64,000 nt of DNA from Saprospiraceae bacterium (GCA_016714985.1 JADKBS010000007.1:1-64000); one strand, 5' to 3'. Counted from the stretch's first letter, positions 44,638 to 54,962 are shown. Notes: generated by a model from the letters alone, not told the origin. Program-made: numbers and translations.

Positions 44638-45432
44638 ATGAATTACAAACTCCTATTTCCTACCTACCGCAACCGTTACCTTTTCATTCGTGAGAACCTC
44701 AAGAAGTACGGCACTGCCAAGCCATTCGCATCAGCGCTGAACCTTGGCACAGGTGAGGGCGACTACGACCCAATGATTGCTGGTTTTTGTCAGCAGGTTA
44801 CAGCTTGCGACATCAACGAAAACGATATTGCTTTCGCAAAAAGCATGAATGCCCACATCGCAAACCTTCTTTACAAAAAAGAAGATGCCTTGAATTTGGC
44901 TTTCCCAGCCAACAGTTTCCAATTGCTGACCAGTGTTGACGTGATGGAACACGTTGGCAAGCCAAAGCGCATGACCGAGGAAATAGCAAGGGTGCTGGCA
45001 CCGGGCGGGCTGGGGTTCATAACTTTCCCCCAAATCAATTTCCCTTGGACTTACGACCCCATCAACCGGCTGATGGGCAGGCGGGCCATCGCACAAGGGG
45101 CCTACGCTTTCGGGCACGAGTACTTGGTCAACCCTGTGGAGTTCCGCCAATGGGCAGCGCAATATGGCATGGAGGTTTTGGAAGAAAAAAACCTGAGCGG
45201 TCATTTGATTGCCCTACTTGAAATGTACTGGACTGGCTTGATTCAAAGGCTTTTCAAGGAAAATGCAGGAAATGTATCTGGACAGAAAGAGAAAGCAGTA
45301 AAGCTGCGGCCATCGGTAAAGGAGCCAGCCATGACCCTTTTGACCGACGCCATTATAAAAATTGACTTCTTCTTTTTCGGCAAATCAAAATATTCGGTGG
45401 GCAAGGGCTTTGTCGTTCGAAAGAAATCCTAA
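44638..45432 (+). CDS. Class I SAM-dependent methyltransferase
   Basis: 264 aa. Methyltransferase_11/25 type: NLGTGEGDYDPMIAGFC (motif I), ACDINENDIAFAKSM (motif II acidic), LLTSVDVMEHVGKPKRMTEE (motif IV), LAPGGLGFITFPQ (post-IV). C-terminal extension of about 100 residues with Arg/Lys-rich parts. Acceptor unknown; proximity to the GT39-like enzyme (33 bp) suggests glycan or glycolipid methylation. Confidence 0.85.
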   Translation: MNYKLLFPTYRNRYLFIRENLKKYGTAKPFASALNLGTGEGDYDPMIAGFCQQVTACDINENDIAFAKSMNAHIANLLYKKEDALNLAFPANSFQLLTSVDVMEHVGKPKRMTEEIARVLAPGGLGFITFPQINFPWTYDPINRLMGRRAIAQGAYAFGHEYLVNPVEFRQWAAQYGMEVLEEKNLSGHLIALLEMYWTGLIQRLFKENAGNVSGQKEKAVKLRPSVKEPAMTLLTDAIIKIDFFFFGKSKYSVGKGFVVRKKS

Positions 45433-45470
45433 ACCGTCAACGCTCAACATCCACTGTCAACTGCACAATT

Positions 45471-46646
45471 ATGGATATTCCATCGCTTCGCAATGATACG
45501 CCTGGCTGCGCTTTTCACAACCATTTGAACAATGCAGGTGCGAGTTTGCCACCGCTTCCAGTCATAGAAGCCATAAAGGGGTATTTGGAGGAAGAGTCGC
45601 TTCATGGAGGTTATGAGATGGCCGCCGCCCACGCCCAGGATACCGCTGGGTTCTACAATGCTGCGGCCAAGCTTTTGAATGCCAAGCCCCACAATATCGC
45701 ATTTGCTGGGAGTGCAACGGATGCCTATTTTAGGGCGCTGTCCTCCATCCCATTTGAGGCGGGCGATGTGCTGCTTACCACCGACGACGACTACGTAAGC
45801 AATCAAGTTGCTTTCATCAATTTGCAGAAAAGGTTCAAAATCAAGCTGTTGCGGGCCGAAAAATTGCCAGAAGGTGGTGTTGACCCACAATCCATGAAAG
45901 AGTTGATGGACGAATTTTGCCCAAAGCTCGTAGCAGTGGCACATGTACCCACCAATTCCGGATTGATGCAAGATGTGGAGACCATTGGCACGCTCTGCAC
46001 GGAGCGGGATATTTGGTACATGGTGGATGCGTGCCAGTCGGCTGGCCAAATGCCGCTGGATGTCGCCAAAATCGGCTGTGACTTCTTGAGCGTCACCATG
46101 CGAAAATGGCTGCGTGGGCCAAGGGGGGCAGGGTTTCTCTTTGTCTCAGATTTGGCCCTGGGCGCAGAATATGAAACGATTTTCCCGGATTCAAAAGGTG
46201 GCGCTTGGAACAGTCCGGATAGCTATCTTCTTGAACCAACGGCCATTCGGTACGAGCAATGGGAGAAAAACTTTGCGCTCGTACTTGGCTCAAAGGCTGC
46301 AATTGAATATGCTTTGGCTCTTGGCTTGGAGAACATCGAGCCTATTGTCAATGAATTGGCCGTTTATACCCGAGAACAACTTTCCAACTTGGATGGTGTT
46401 CGCATCTTGGACAGGGGGCGAAGGCTTTGCGGTATCGTGACCGCCCATTTTGATGGAAAAACACCAGAGCAAATTACAAAGGCTCTGAAAGGGGCCAATA
46501 TCAATGCTGGGATCGGCACCACCATCAATGCCCATATTGACTTCACTGAAAAAGGGGTGGATTGGGCACTTCGCATTTCGCCACATTATTTCAATACCAA
46601 AGAAGAGATTGACGCAGCTATCAGCGTACTGCGCCAAATTGCCTAA
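45471..46646 (+). CDS. Class V aminotransferase-fold PLP enzyme
   Basis: 391 aa. Fold type I, class V (cysteine desulfurase/isopenicillin-N epimerase-like). HLNNAGASLPPLPVIEAIK opens it; SATDAYFRALSS binds the PLP phosphate; VAHVPTNSGLMQDVETIG and YMVDACQSAGQMPLDVAKIG hold the PLP Asp and Gln; the Schiff-base Lys is in VTMRKWLRGPRGAGFL. It lacks the desulfurase Cys loop. Could be an epimerase, lyase or C-S lyase; substrate unknown. Preceded by a short phrase repeat (TCAACGCTCAACATCC). Confidence 0.88.
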   Translation: MDIPSLRNDTPGCAFHNHLNNAGASLPPLPVIEAIKGYLEEESLHGGYEMAAAHAQDTAGFYNAAAKLLNAKPHNIAFAGSATDAYFRALSSIPFEAGDVLLTTDDDYVSNQVAFINLQKRFKIKLLRAEKLPEGGVDPQSMKELMDEFCPKLVAVAHVPTNSGLMQDVETIGTLCTERDIWYMVDACQSAGQMPLDVAKIGCDFLSVTMRKWLRGPRGAGFLFVSDLALGAEYETIFPDSKGGAWNSPDSYLLEPTAIRYEQWEKNFALVLGSKAAIEYALALGLENIEPIVNELAVYTREQLSNLDGVRILDRGRRLCGIVTAHFDGKTPEQITKALKGANINAGIGTTINAHIDFTEKGVDWALRISPHYFNTKEEIDAAISVLRQIA

Positions 46647-46669
46647 TTTTGGTGTCAAAATACTCAATC

Positions 46670-47149
46670 ATGGAACCGTTCCAGCATTTTCCAGCAGAAA
46701 CAAGGGTTTGGATTTACCAGTCGAATCAGCCTATCCCAGAAGAAACGGCTGCGGCTTTGAAACAAGTTGTGAACCAGTTTGCCCAGAATTGGGTCAGCCA
46801 CAACCGCCAGCTAAGGGCGCACGGCGATGTACTGCACAACCGCTTTATCCTGTTGGCAGTGGACGAAAGCCAGGCAGACGCCAGTGGATGTTCCATTGAC
46901 AAGAGCGTCCATTTCATCAAACAGGTAGAAAGCCAGCTCGGGGTTGACCTTTTCGACCGAATGAACTTTGCATGGATGGAAGATGACGAGGTGAAAACTG
47001 CCCCAAGCCAAACATTTGCCGAACTTTACCAATCGGGCCAAATCACCAACGAAACCCTTGTTTTTGATAATTTGGTCAAGACAAAAAGGGAGTTGGAAGA
47101 AAACTGGCTCAAGCCGCTCAACAAAAGCTGGCACCGAAGGTTTGTCTGA
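46670..47149 (+). CDS. Conserved Bacteroidota protein (often labelled ABC transporter ATPase)
   Basis: 159 aa from ATG 46670. It starts FQHFPAETRVWIYQSNQPIP and has the highly conserved WVSHNRQLRAHGDVLHNRFI and ADASGCSIDKSVHFIKQVE. I recall this pattern as a common Bacteroidota protein named ABC transporter ATPase in databases, but it has no Walker A or B, so that name is not supported. Function unknown; cytosolic. Confidence 0.8.
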   Translation: MEPFQHFPAETRVWIYQSNQPIPEETAAALKQVVNQFAQNWVSHNRQLRAHGDVLHNRFILLAVDESQADASGCSIDKSVHFIKQVESQLGVDLFDRMNFAWMEDDEVKTAPSQTFAELYQSGQITNETLVFDNLVKTKRELEENWLKPLNKSWHRRFV

Positions 47150-47157
47150 TGGCCTGA

Positions 47158-47312
47158 GGTTTCAGAGGGTTTCAGGTTTCAGAGAGGGGGCAGGCATTGT
47201 GCTTGAATTGGTTGCTTCAACCTTTTTGGCTCAAGGGTTCCATTTTCTGTTTGACGTACCTCCCCCAGAAACCCTGAAACCTGAAACCTGAAACCATGAA
47301 ACCTGAAACCAT
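47158..47312 (+). repeat. Inverted phrase repeats (TTTCAGG / CCTGAAA)
   Basis: TTTCAGAGGGTTTCAGGTTT (47158-47180) and the complementary CCTGAAACCTGAAACC, ATGAAACC array (about 47273-47312) can pair across the gap between two genes. The right array ends 15 bp before the Spo0M-like start codon. Confidence 0.7.
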
Positions 47313-47327
47313 GAAACCACAGTACCT

Positions 47328-47798
47328 ATGTTCGGAAAAGTAAAAAAATGGCTCGGAATTGAAGGCGTCAAAGTGGAGTTGATGCTGCCAGAAATGGTAT
47401 TTGAAGAAGTTGAAGCCGTCAGTGGCCAGTTGGTCTTCCATTCAAAGAACCAGCAGGTGGTCAAGTCCGTCCACCTGAAAATGATTGAAAAATACAGCCG
47501 TGGCCGTGGCCAGGAAAAGCTGGTGGACGAATACCTGCTTGGGGAAATCACCCTTCGCCAGCGCATAGAGGTACCTGCCGACGAACCTATTGCCGTTGAT
47601 TTCACCTTACCTTTCAGCTTACAGAAGTCCAAGGTGGATGAATTTGGGGAGAAGAATTTCCTAACCGAAGGCTTAGTATCCCTCGCCAAGAAATTGCAAG
47701 CGGTGGATTCCAGTTTTAGGATAGAGGCAGAAGCAGATGTGGAGGGAACAGCACTAAATCCTTTTGACAAAAAATTAGTCAAATTGGTGAGAAAGTAA
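47328..47798 (+). CDS. Spo0M-like arrestin-fold protein
   Basis: 156 aa. Recognised from MFGKVKKWLGIEGVKVELML at the start, SGQLVFHSKNQQVVKSVHLK, and PADEPIAVDFTLPF, which match the Spo0M/arrestin-like family (named from a Bacillus sporulation regulator; no sporulation is implied here). Two beta-sandwich lobes are expected, though the C-terminal half is short compared with the 250-aa Bacillus protein. Terminator at 47930 and MITE copy 3 follow. Confidence 0.75.
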   Translation: MFGKVKKWLGIEGVKVELMLPEMVFEEVEAVSGQLVFHSKNQQVVKSVHLKMIEKYSRGRGQEKLVDEYLLGEITLRQRIEVPADEPIAVDFTLPFSLQKSKVDEFGEKNFLTEGLVSLAKKLQAVDSSFRIEAEADVEGTALNPFDKKLVKLVRK

Positions 47799-47856
47799 AA
47801 ATGCCTCGCCGAAAATTCGCTCTCCTCCCATAACCTCTCAAGCAGCTATTTTTACA

Positions 47857-47916
47857 GCAACTACTTGGGAGGGCGTGGGAAAAATTTTCAATTTCTCCCC
47901 CCTGCTCAATAGTTAC
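47857..47916. mobile_element. Miniature inverted-repeat element (MITE), copy 3, internally deleted
   Basis: 60 bp, ends GCAACTACTTGG / CTCAATAGTTAC, flanked by the 8-bp duplication TTTTTACA (47849-47856 and 47917-47924). It retains GGGAGGGCGTGGGA and AAATTTTCAATTT from the family but lacks the first hairpin. It separates the Spo0M-like gene from the terminator at 47930-47963. Confidence 0.85.
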
Positions 47917-47929
47917 TTTTTACAATAGA

Positions 47930-47963
47930 AAAGCCGATGCTGATTTGAAACAGCATCGGCTTT
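47930..47963 (+). terminator. Strong hairpin terminator downstream of the Spo0M-like gene
   Basis: AAAGCCGATGCTG (47930-47942) / CAGCATCGGCTTT (47951-47963), perfect 13-bp stem, 8-base loop, followed by GTTATTTT. It can act on both strands. It was probably closer to the gene before insertion of MITE copy 3. Confidence 0.85.
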
Positions 47964-48017
47964 GTTATTTTCCGAATCGATTGGAGGCATCCCGAGAAAG
48001 GTGCCTAAAACTAGCGC

Positions 48018-48218
48018 TCAGCCGAGTTGCGTACGCAGCAAATTGGCATGTGCAAAACCCCTTCGGTGGTCATAATTGGCATGGACGTTCAGCCCAGTAA
48101 TAGAAGTCTGCTTCCGTGGGTCTTGTGCGTCAACCGTTTTTTTAGCAACGGCCTTGTTGGCGGCAATAGTCAGCTTGGATATCAGGGTTGTCAACTTTTT
48201 TGTTTTTACATTATCCAT
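48018..48218 (-). CDS. Small basic protein, unknown
   Basis: 66 aa, rich in Lys and Arg: MDNVKTKKLTTLISKLTIAA at the start and HANYDHRRGFAHANLLRTQ at the end. No family is known. A full-consensus promoter lies 83 bp upstream, which supports a transcribed gene. The RNA 5' leader is about 75 nt. Moderate confidence because of size. Confidence 0.5.
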   Translation of the reverse strand: MDNVKTKKLTTLISKLTIAANKAVAKKTVDAQDPRKQTSITGLNVHANYDHRRGFAHANLLRTQLG

Positions 48219-48300
48219 AGCGCACGGAGTTTGAGTGAGAAAAAGGTTTAAAGAAAAATCAATTCGCTACTGGATATGTCTATGGGTATTCTTAGCGATG

Positions 48301-48330
48301 CAAAGTTAAGACGAAATTGAAACATGCCAA
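48301..48330 (-). promoter_or_regulatory. Bacteroidota-type promoter for the 48018 gene
   Basis: On the minus strand TTG (48330-48328), a 19-base spacer, then TAACTTTG (48308-48301). It matches the phylum consensus fully. Confidence 0.55.
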
Positions 48331-48482
48331 CTACCGATGGCAACTGTTTTTTATTTTCTTGAAAAATAAATAGAATAAATCAAGAATCCACCATCCCTCC
48401 GTTCTTTATTCTGAAAAAATCAAACATTCAAGGTTCTAATGGAAAATAAATTGGCGGTACGAACATAGTTTCCCTGGTACAC

Positions 48483-51400
48483 CTACTCTTGTTTCTCATC
48501 ATTAGATGTAAAATTCGTACTGGCACTCCCGTTCGCATCCCCAATTTTAACGCCAATGAAGTTAACATTGAGATTGTCTTGCGTAACATCATCTACCCTG
48601 ACGAATTCGGGGAAAGTCTCAAGAAATGGGTTCAAAGGGTTGGTGAAAACATAGTTGGCATCCACAAACCTCCAAGAGGAGTTGTTGGGGAAATCGTCGT
48701 AGATGGTTAGAATCAGCTTTCGTATCTCCACCAAATCGAAAGTGGTGACAGAATTGGACCGATTGGCATCGGCAGCAATGATTTTATAGGGTGAATCCAG
48801 GGTGTCAATGCCAAGGATATGCTTCCTGATAACAACGATGTCAAATGTGGAAACCCCGTTCACCGGCAGCGTGTCCATGCTTGGTGTAAGGATATAGTCC
48901 CCTCCGGATGGGATGTCTGAAAGAAAATTACCAGTGCTGTTTGTGCGCACCTCTGTAAAAAAGTCGGTGGTGCTGGAAATCGCCACCTTGACCCCGGCTA
49001 TGTCTGGCCCAACATCGGTTTCGATCTTGCCGCCCAACACAGGGTTGCAATCGCAGTTTGCCCCACCTTCAACGATCAGGGTTGCTTGGCATTGGCTGGA
49101 ATTACCAGATTGGTCGGTAGCCCAAACATCTACTGTTTGTGCACCCAATTCACAGGCTCCAAAAGTCAAAGCAGGAACGAGGTTGTCAGGGTGGCTGCTC
49201 AGGGTTGGATTGTTGCTGCAATTGTCGCTGGCAGTTGTAATCAATTCTGACATTGAAACCCCTACGGTACAATTTGCACCAAGATTGACCACATAGTTTG
49301 TCTTACACGCAACAGAAGGTACGATCGTATCCAAGACCACAAAACTCGTACTGCAAGTCTGCATCTTTCCACATTCATCCGTCACCCTATAGTTCACGTT
49401 ATATTGCCCTGGCAAAAGGCTGACAGGTGCTCCGAGCACTGTTCCGAGGTTCCCGTTCACGGTGATGAGCAGTTGGCTTCCACAGCCTTCTACCATTGGG
49501 GTTGGGAGAATGAAATTGGCGGTACAAGTACTTGCGCCGACATATTTATCCTCGATTTCACAACCATTGGGGAAGCTGACTGGTGCGTTGTTGTTGATAT
49601 GTATAACTTGCGTATAGGAAATTTGACCGTCCCCGTTGTCTCGCAGCCGCCTCGTGGCTACCAAGCTGTCGGTGCCAATTTGATTCCCGTTGAAGGCACA
49701 ATCATTGGTGGCATACCAAGTACGCAACACATTGTAACATCCACCTGAACCCATCGGCTCTATCATATCGGAAAAGGTGACGGTAACTGTTTCGCAGTTA
49801 ATGGAAAACAGTTGGGGTTCTGGCAAATTGGCCTGTATGGGCGATACGCACAAAGCAGTATCTGCCGGAAATATCACCTCAAAATTGGACAAATGCTGCA
49901 CGCTGACCAACTGCTCGCAAGTCAAGGTATCCACCTCATTAGTGGCGGTAATAGTCCTCCAAAAAAAGCCGTTGCCACAATTGTCCACTTCCACAGAATC
50001 AGACTCAGATAACTCAAAACTACAGTTCAAGTGAAATTCAGGCAGACCGAGCGTACCTAACACCTGGAGGTTATTGGATTGTATGGCTGGTGAAATGACC
50101 GAGAAATACTGGTCGCAACTGATGGTGTCGTTTGCCGGGCATGCTACCAACGAGTCCTCCCTGATTCGGAGCAACATGGTTTGTGTAGAATCATTCCCAC
50201 AGGCATCCGTAAATGCATAGGTTATGGGATAATCGCCGGGCAGGGTGTCGGGATGTATCCATACTGCCTCATTCTCATCAAACTCCCCCCAAGGCGTGAC
50301 CATCTGGAAGTCATAATTTGAACATTCTGCAATCAATTCGGCAGGAGGTAGCAATAGCGAATCAACACATCCTCCTGAAAGGCTGAAAAACAGAGACTCG
50401 GGAATTTCAAAATGTGGAGCCTCCTCATCCAAGACCACAATGGTCTGTGTATCACGCCTCGTTTGGCTGTTGCATAGGTTAATAACCGACCATGCCCGCC
50501 TGATACGGTAAGAATCACCGCACAATTGGGTAATATTATCCGTAAAAGCCACGGCCATCTTGCAATGCGTGTTGGTATTGGATAGAAACCCAGCCACAAC
50601 TGGCCATCCTGTTAGGTCAGGGTGTGTTGTTTGCGAAAGGTTCAGTTCATCGCTGCATGTTAAGGCAGGATTGGCAACTCCATCTATATCGTCGGGGAAC
50701 TGCACCTGGTTCAACCTAAATCGTATCGCTGTGATGAGTTGGCTGCAGGTCATCTGGCTGCCGTTGGGTGAAACGACTTGAATAGTCCGCTGAATTTGGT
50801 AGGCTATGGAGTCAGGACATAGCGTGAATGTAAAGTTATCGGTAAAACTGATGTCAACTGTTTCAAAACACCCGGTCAGCAACGGGCTACCGGTATGGCT
50901 CATATCGTTAGGCTCGTTGCAGAGAATAACCTTGTTTGGTGGACAGGTCACGGCGGGTGTTTCCCCACCACCCACGATTATCACCGTTTGGCAAGCATGC
51001 CCAGTTTCGTTGTTCGTTACCCGGACATTGAATGCTTGGTTGACTTGGTTGGCATTGATGACAGCCTGTACCCATTGGTTGTTGTCGTCAAAAAGCTCCA
51101 CCTTGTAATCTTGGTTGCAGATGGTGTAGTTTGGGTTAAGTGCATCATCTGCCGTAACGATGTGTTCACAATCCCCACCCAGCGACACAGTCACTTGTGG
51201 CGGACAGACAAAATTGGTGGAATTGAAGGCCAAAATGTTCACCTCAAAATCGCAAGTGTGGAAATTGCCGTTTCCGTCCGTTGCCGCCAAAGTCACCGTG
51301 GTCACACCAGTTGGCAGGAAAGTGCCTTGCAAAGGGAAAAAAACCGGGTCAAAAACGGGAATGGTGGAACTCCAGTTCAGGCTTGAATAGTTGATGGAAT

Positions 51401-51563
51401 GGGTGCAGACGTTGGTGGGCAGGTTGATAGTGTAGTTGTTGGGACAGGTCAATACCTGTGCCTGCATGGACGAGACACCCATCAAAAAGCAGGTAAAGGA
51501 GAAGGCGACAACCTTCAAATACAAGACATGCAAAGGATTAGTGGTGTAAACCGGTGTAGTCAT
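48483..51563 (-). CDS. Large secreted HYR-like repeat protein with dockerin-like end
   Basis: 1026 aa with a signal peptide (VVAFSFTCFLMGVSSMQAQ). Most of the chain consists of tandem Ig-like HYR/HYR-related modules marked by pairs of cysteines (VLTCPNNYTINLPTNVCTHS, FVCPPQVTVSLGGDCEHIVT, ACKTNYVVNLGANCTVGVSM). Near the end are a CarboxypepD_reg-like turn (CDCNPVLGGKIETDVG) and a dockerin type I-like pair (VSTFDIVVIRKHILG, ADANRSNSVTTFDLVEIRKL, and IGDANGSA). There is no obvious T9SS C-terminal domain. Probably a surface or extracellular adhesin. The 333-bp upstream gap 51564-51896 is AT-rich and otherwise blank. Confidence 0.8.
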   Translation of the reverse strand: MTTPVYTTNPLHVLYLKVVAFSFTCFLMGVSSMQAQVLTCPNNYTINLPTNVCTHSINYSSLNWSSTIPVFDPVFFPLQGTFLPTGVTTVTLAATDGNGNFHTCDFEVNILAFNSTNFVCPPQVTVSLGGDCEHIVTADDALNPNYTICNQDYKVELFDDNNQWVQAVINANQVNQAFNVRVTNNETGHACQTVIIVGGGETPAVTCPPNKVILCNEPNDMSHTGSPLLTGCFETVDISFTDNFTFTLCPDSIAYQIQRTIQVVSPNGSQMTCSQLITAIRFRLNQVQFPDDIDGVANPALTCSDELNLSQTTHPDLTGWPVVAGFLSNTNTHCKMAVAFTDNITQLCGDSYRIRRAWSVINLCNSQTRRDTQTIVVLDEEAPHFEIPESLFFSLSGGCVDSLLLPPAELIAECSNYDFQMVTPWGEFDENEAVWIHPDTLPGDYPITYAFTDACGNDSTQTMLLRIREDSLVACPANDTISCDQYFSVISPAIQSNNLQVLGTLGLPEFHLNCSFELSESDSVEVDNCGNGFFWRTITATNEVDTLTCEQLVSVQHLSNFEVIFPADTALCVSPIQANLPEPQLFSINCETVTVTFSDMIEPMGSGGCYNVLRTWYATNDCAFNGNQIGTDSLVATRRLRDNGDGQISYTQVIHINNNAPVSFPNGCEIEDKYVGASTCTANFILPTPMVEGCGSQLLITVNGNLGTVLGAPVSLLPGQYNVNYRVTDECGKMQTCSTSFVVLDTIVPSVACKTNYVVNLGANCTVGVSMSELITTASDNCSNNPTLSSHPDNLVPALTFGACELGAQTVDVWATDQSGNSSQCQATLIVEGGANCDCNPVLGGKIETDVGPDIAGVKVAISSTTDFFTEVRTNSTGNFLSDIPSGGDYILTPSMDTLPVNGVSTFDIVVIRKHILGIDTLDSPYKIIAADANRSNSVTTFDLVEIRKLILTIYDDFPNNSSWRFVDANYVFTNPLNPFLETFPEFVRVDDVTQDNLNVNFIGVKIGDANGSASTNFTSNDEKQE

Positions 51564-51896
51564 GGGACAATTTTTTTTCTAAACAGTTTTCTCTAAAAAA
51601 ACCAAATAAATGGATTCAAAAATTGTTGATAGTCCTTGATTTCTATGATATGTCCTTTACAAAAATTGGTCGTTGAAACAATGTGGTGAGAACACGGAGA
51701 GCAGTCAATTTTCAAAAAACGTTGCAATTTATAACTATTAAAAACAAAACAGCATTTTTTGAGCCAAAAATCCTTGTTTTACGGTATTGAACCCTTGAAC
51801 AGCCATTTGTCATTTCAAGTTTAATGAAATTTTATTTCTTCGCACCTTTTTAGTAAAGTACGCTCCTACAAGCGTTTAAACATCAATCAAATCGTC

Positions 51897-54685
51897 ATGG
51901 AATACAATCCTCGTGAAATAGAGCAAAAATGGAAAAAATGGTGGGCCGACCACCAAGTTTACAAAGTGAGCAACGACTCATCCAAGCCCAAATACTACGT
52001 CCTCGACATGTTCCCCTACCCTTCTGGCGCTGGCCTCCATGTCGGCCACCCGCTGGGGTACATCGGTTCCGATATTTTCGCACGCTACAAGCGACAGCAA
52101 GGCTACAATGTGCTGCACCCGATGGGCTACGATGCCTTCGGCCTGCCCGCCGAGCAGTACGCCATCCAAACGGGCGTCCATCCCGCCAAGTCCACCGCCG
52201 CCAATATCGCCCGCTACCGGGAGCAGTTGGACAAAATCGGATTCAGCTTCGACTGGAGCCGGGAGGTGCAGACCAGCGACCCCAGCTACTATAAATGGAC
52301 GCAGTGGATTTTCCTGCAACTTTTCGACCACTGGTATTGCAACGATTCCAAAACAGCGCACCCTATCAAGGGCCTGGTAGAAGTTTTTGAATTGGAAGGC
52401 AACGCACGGGTGAAGGCCGCCACCACGCAGGAAATAGTTTTCACTGCTGCGCAATGGGCCGCCATGACCCCCAAGGAGCAGGACGATGTGCTGATGAACT
52501 ATCGTTTAGCCTATCGCAAGACCACCTACGTCTGGTGGTGCGAAGACCTCGGTACCGTTTTAGCCAACGACGAAGTGAAGGACGGCGTGAGCGAGCGGGG
52601 CGGCTACCCCGTGGAGCGCAAGCCGATGCTCCAATGGAGCCTCCGCATCACCGCCTACGCCGACCGCCTGTTGAGCGACCTCGACACCGTGGACTTCAGC
52701 GATGCCATGAAAAAAATGCAGGGCAACTGGATTGGCAAATCGCAGGGCGCACAGATGAGATTTCGGATTGCGGATTACGGATTGCGGATTGGGGAGGCTG
52801 CCCAAGAACCTGAACTTGAAATATTTACGACGAGACCAGATACAATCTTCGGCGCAACCTTCATGGTGATTGCGCCGGAGCATGATTTGGTGAAACAAAT
52901 CACGACGCCGGAACAAGCCGTGGAAATCGCCGATTACCTCGCCTACGTGAACACCCGCAGCGAGCGTGACCGCATGTCAGAGACGAAGAAGTGTCCGGCG
53001 CATTCACAGGCGCTTATGCTTTGAATCCATTCAATGGCGAGCGAATCCCCATTTGGATGGCCGAGTACGTGCTGAAAGACTACGGCACTGGCGCCATCAT
53101 GGCCGTGCCCGCCGACGACGAGCGGGACATGCGTTTTGCCAAAAAATTCAACCTGCCTATCGTCGAAATCATTGACAAAAGCATGTACCCCGGCGCTACC
53201 ATTGAGGACAAGTTGGGCAAGATGATCAACTCCGACTTCCTCAACGGGATGGAGGTCAATGACGCCATTGAGGAGATATTGCAGCGCATCGAAACAATGG
53301 GCATCGGGGTCCGCAAAATCAATTTCCGCTTGCGGGACGCCATTTACAGCCGCCAGCGCTACTGGGGCGAGCCGTTCCCCATCGCCTACGATGCCGACGG
53401 TGTGGCGCACCCACTTCCCATCGAGGAATTGCCGCTGGAACTGCCGGAATTGGACGACTTCAAGCCCGCCTCCGGTGCCAAATCGCCGCTGGCCCGTGCC
53501 GAAAACTGGGTCAATTTTCAAGAGGGCTGGCACCGTGAAACGGACACCATGCCCGGCTTTGCTGGTTCATCCTGGTACTTCCTGCGCTACATGGACGCCA
53601 AGAACGACACGGAGTTTGCTTCGCAAAAAGCGCTGAACTACTGGCAGGACGTTGACCTGTACGTGGGTGGCACGGAGCATGCCGTTGGCCATTTGATGTA
53701 CAGCCGTTTTTGGCACAAGTTCCTGTACGACAAGGGGCTGGTGCCGACGAAGGAGCCGTACAAGAAGTTGCTGAACCAGGGGATGATCCAGGGCAAATCG
53801 GCCATCATGGAGGTGAAGAACGAGGCTGGCAAGACGATGGAATTGTACGTCCCCGTTAAGTTCGTGAATGACGATTGGCAAATTTCTTTGACCAGCTTTG
53901 CTGAATTGCAAAAGAGCGATAGCCGTTTTGAAAACGTACAGCCGGGCGTGAATACGGCCCTCGTTGGTGAAGCCATTCCGCTTTTGCTTCGGGTGGAAAA
54001 AATGTCGAAATCCCTGCACAACGTCGTCAATCCCGACGAAATGGTGGAGCGCCACGGCGCCGACTGCTTCCGCATGTACGAGATGTTCCTCGGCCCAATC
54101 GAACAGGCCAAGCCCTGGGACACGAAGGGCATCAACGGCGTGTCGGGCTTCCTGCGCAAGTTGTGGATGCTGTTTTTCGATGAAAACAACGGCAAGCCGC
54201 TCGTCAACGACGCCGAACCGACGAAGGAAGAATGGAAAATCCTGCACACCTGCATCAAGAAGGTGACGGACGATATCGAACGCTTTTCGTTCAATACCTG
54301 TGTGAGTTCGTTCATGATTTGCGTCAACGAATTGCGCAGCGCCAACTGCTCCAAGCGGGCCGTCTTGGATGAATTGGTGCGACTATTGGCACCGTTCGCA
54401 CCCTTCACCGCCGAGGAGCTTTGGCACCAACTGGGCCATGATACGACCGTTTGCGAAGCGCCCTATCCAGTATTCAATCCAGCGTACCTTGTGCAAGACA
54501 GCATCCCCTACCCCGTCAGCATCAATGGCAAGAAGCGGGACTTGGTGGAACTGCCCGCCGGATTGAGCGTGCCCGAACTGGAGAAGGCCGCCCTGGAATT
54601 GGAAAGGGTACAGAAATGGCTGGAAGGCCAGACCGTGAAAAAGGTCATTGTGGTGCCGGGAAGGATGATCAATATTGTGGTGTGA
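51897..54685 (+). CDS. leuS: Leucyl-tRNA synthetase, one-base frameshift
   Basis: Class Ia synthetase that charges tRNA-Leu. HIGH motif is HVGH (His48-His51) in PYPSGAGLHVGHPLGY; KMSKS motif in VEKMSKSLHNVVNPDEM; the CP1 editing site has FTTRPDTIFGATF. At 52991 the frame breaks: AAGAAGTGTCC should read AAGAAGGTGTCC, giving KKVSGAFTGAY. With this G the gene is exactly 930 codons (929 aa). Since leuS is essential, this is most likely a sequencing error. The CP1 region carries an insert RFRIADYGLRIG encoded by a dispersed tandem repeat at 52764-52791. A palindrome follows the stop. Confidence 0.95.
52764..52791 (+). repeat. Four 7-bp repeats (CGGATTG) inside the leuS editing domain
   Basis: CGGATTG, CGGATTA, CGGATTG, CGGATTG in tandem. 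26 of these bases (52765-52790) are identical, inverted, to 33433-33458. In frame they encode Ile-Ala-Asp-Tyr-Gly-Leu-Arg-Ile-Gly. Confidence 0.9.
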
Positions 54686-54726
54686 TGGTCGTGTAAAGCA
54701 GGGCATTATCCGAACAGTTGGGTGAT

Positions 54727-54759
54727 AGACTTTCCAAGTTTTTAAAACTTGGAAAGTCT
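54727..54759. repeat. Perfect palindrome, copy 2, after leuS
   Basis: AGACTTTCCAAGTTTT (54727-54742) / AAAACTTGGAAAGTCT (54744-54759), one-base loop. Same as 605-637. It may terminate leuS transcription. The region 54760-54960 shows no gene. Confidence 0.78.
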
Positions 54760-54962
54760 TGCCCGCCCGCCCATGTCCATGCTCATTGCAGGTAGCAAGT
54801 CATCCAGTGCCTTGTGCAGCCCTTCGCATCATCTTCCTGCGTCAGATCACGGATTAAATGCCTTGCCGAGCCTACAGGGAAAACTTCCAATCTTAATAAA
54901 CTGAAATCCCTAAGTCCGTGATTCAGGCTTCCATTGCAAGTAAGTCCGGCAATCTGACTTGT

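Noticed and set aside
46670..47149. Database-type name ABC transporter ATPase
   Set aside because: No Walker motifs or ABC signature are present.
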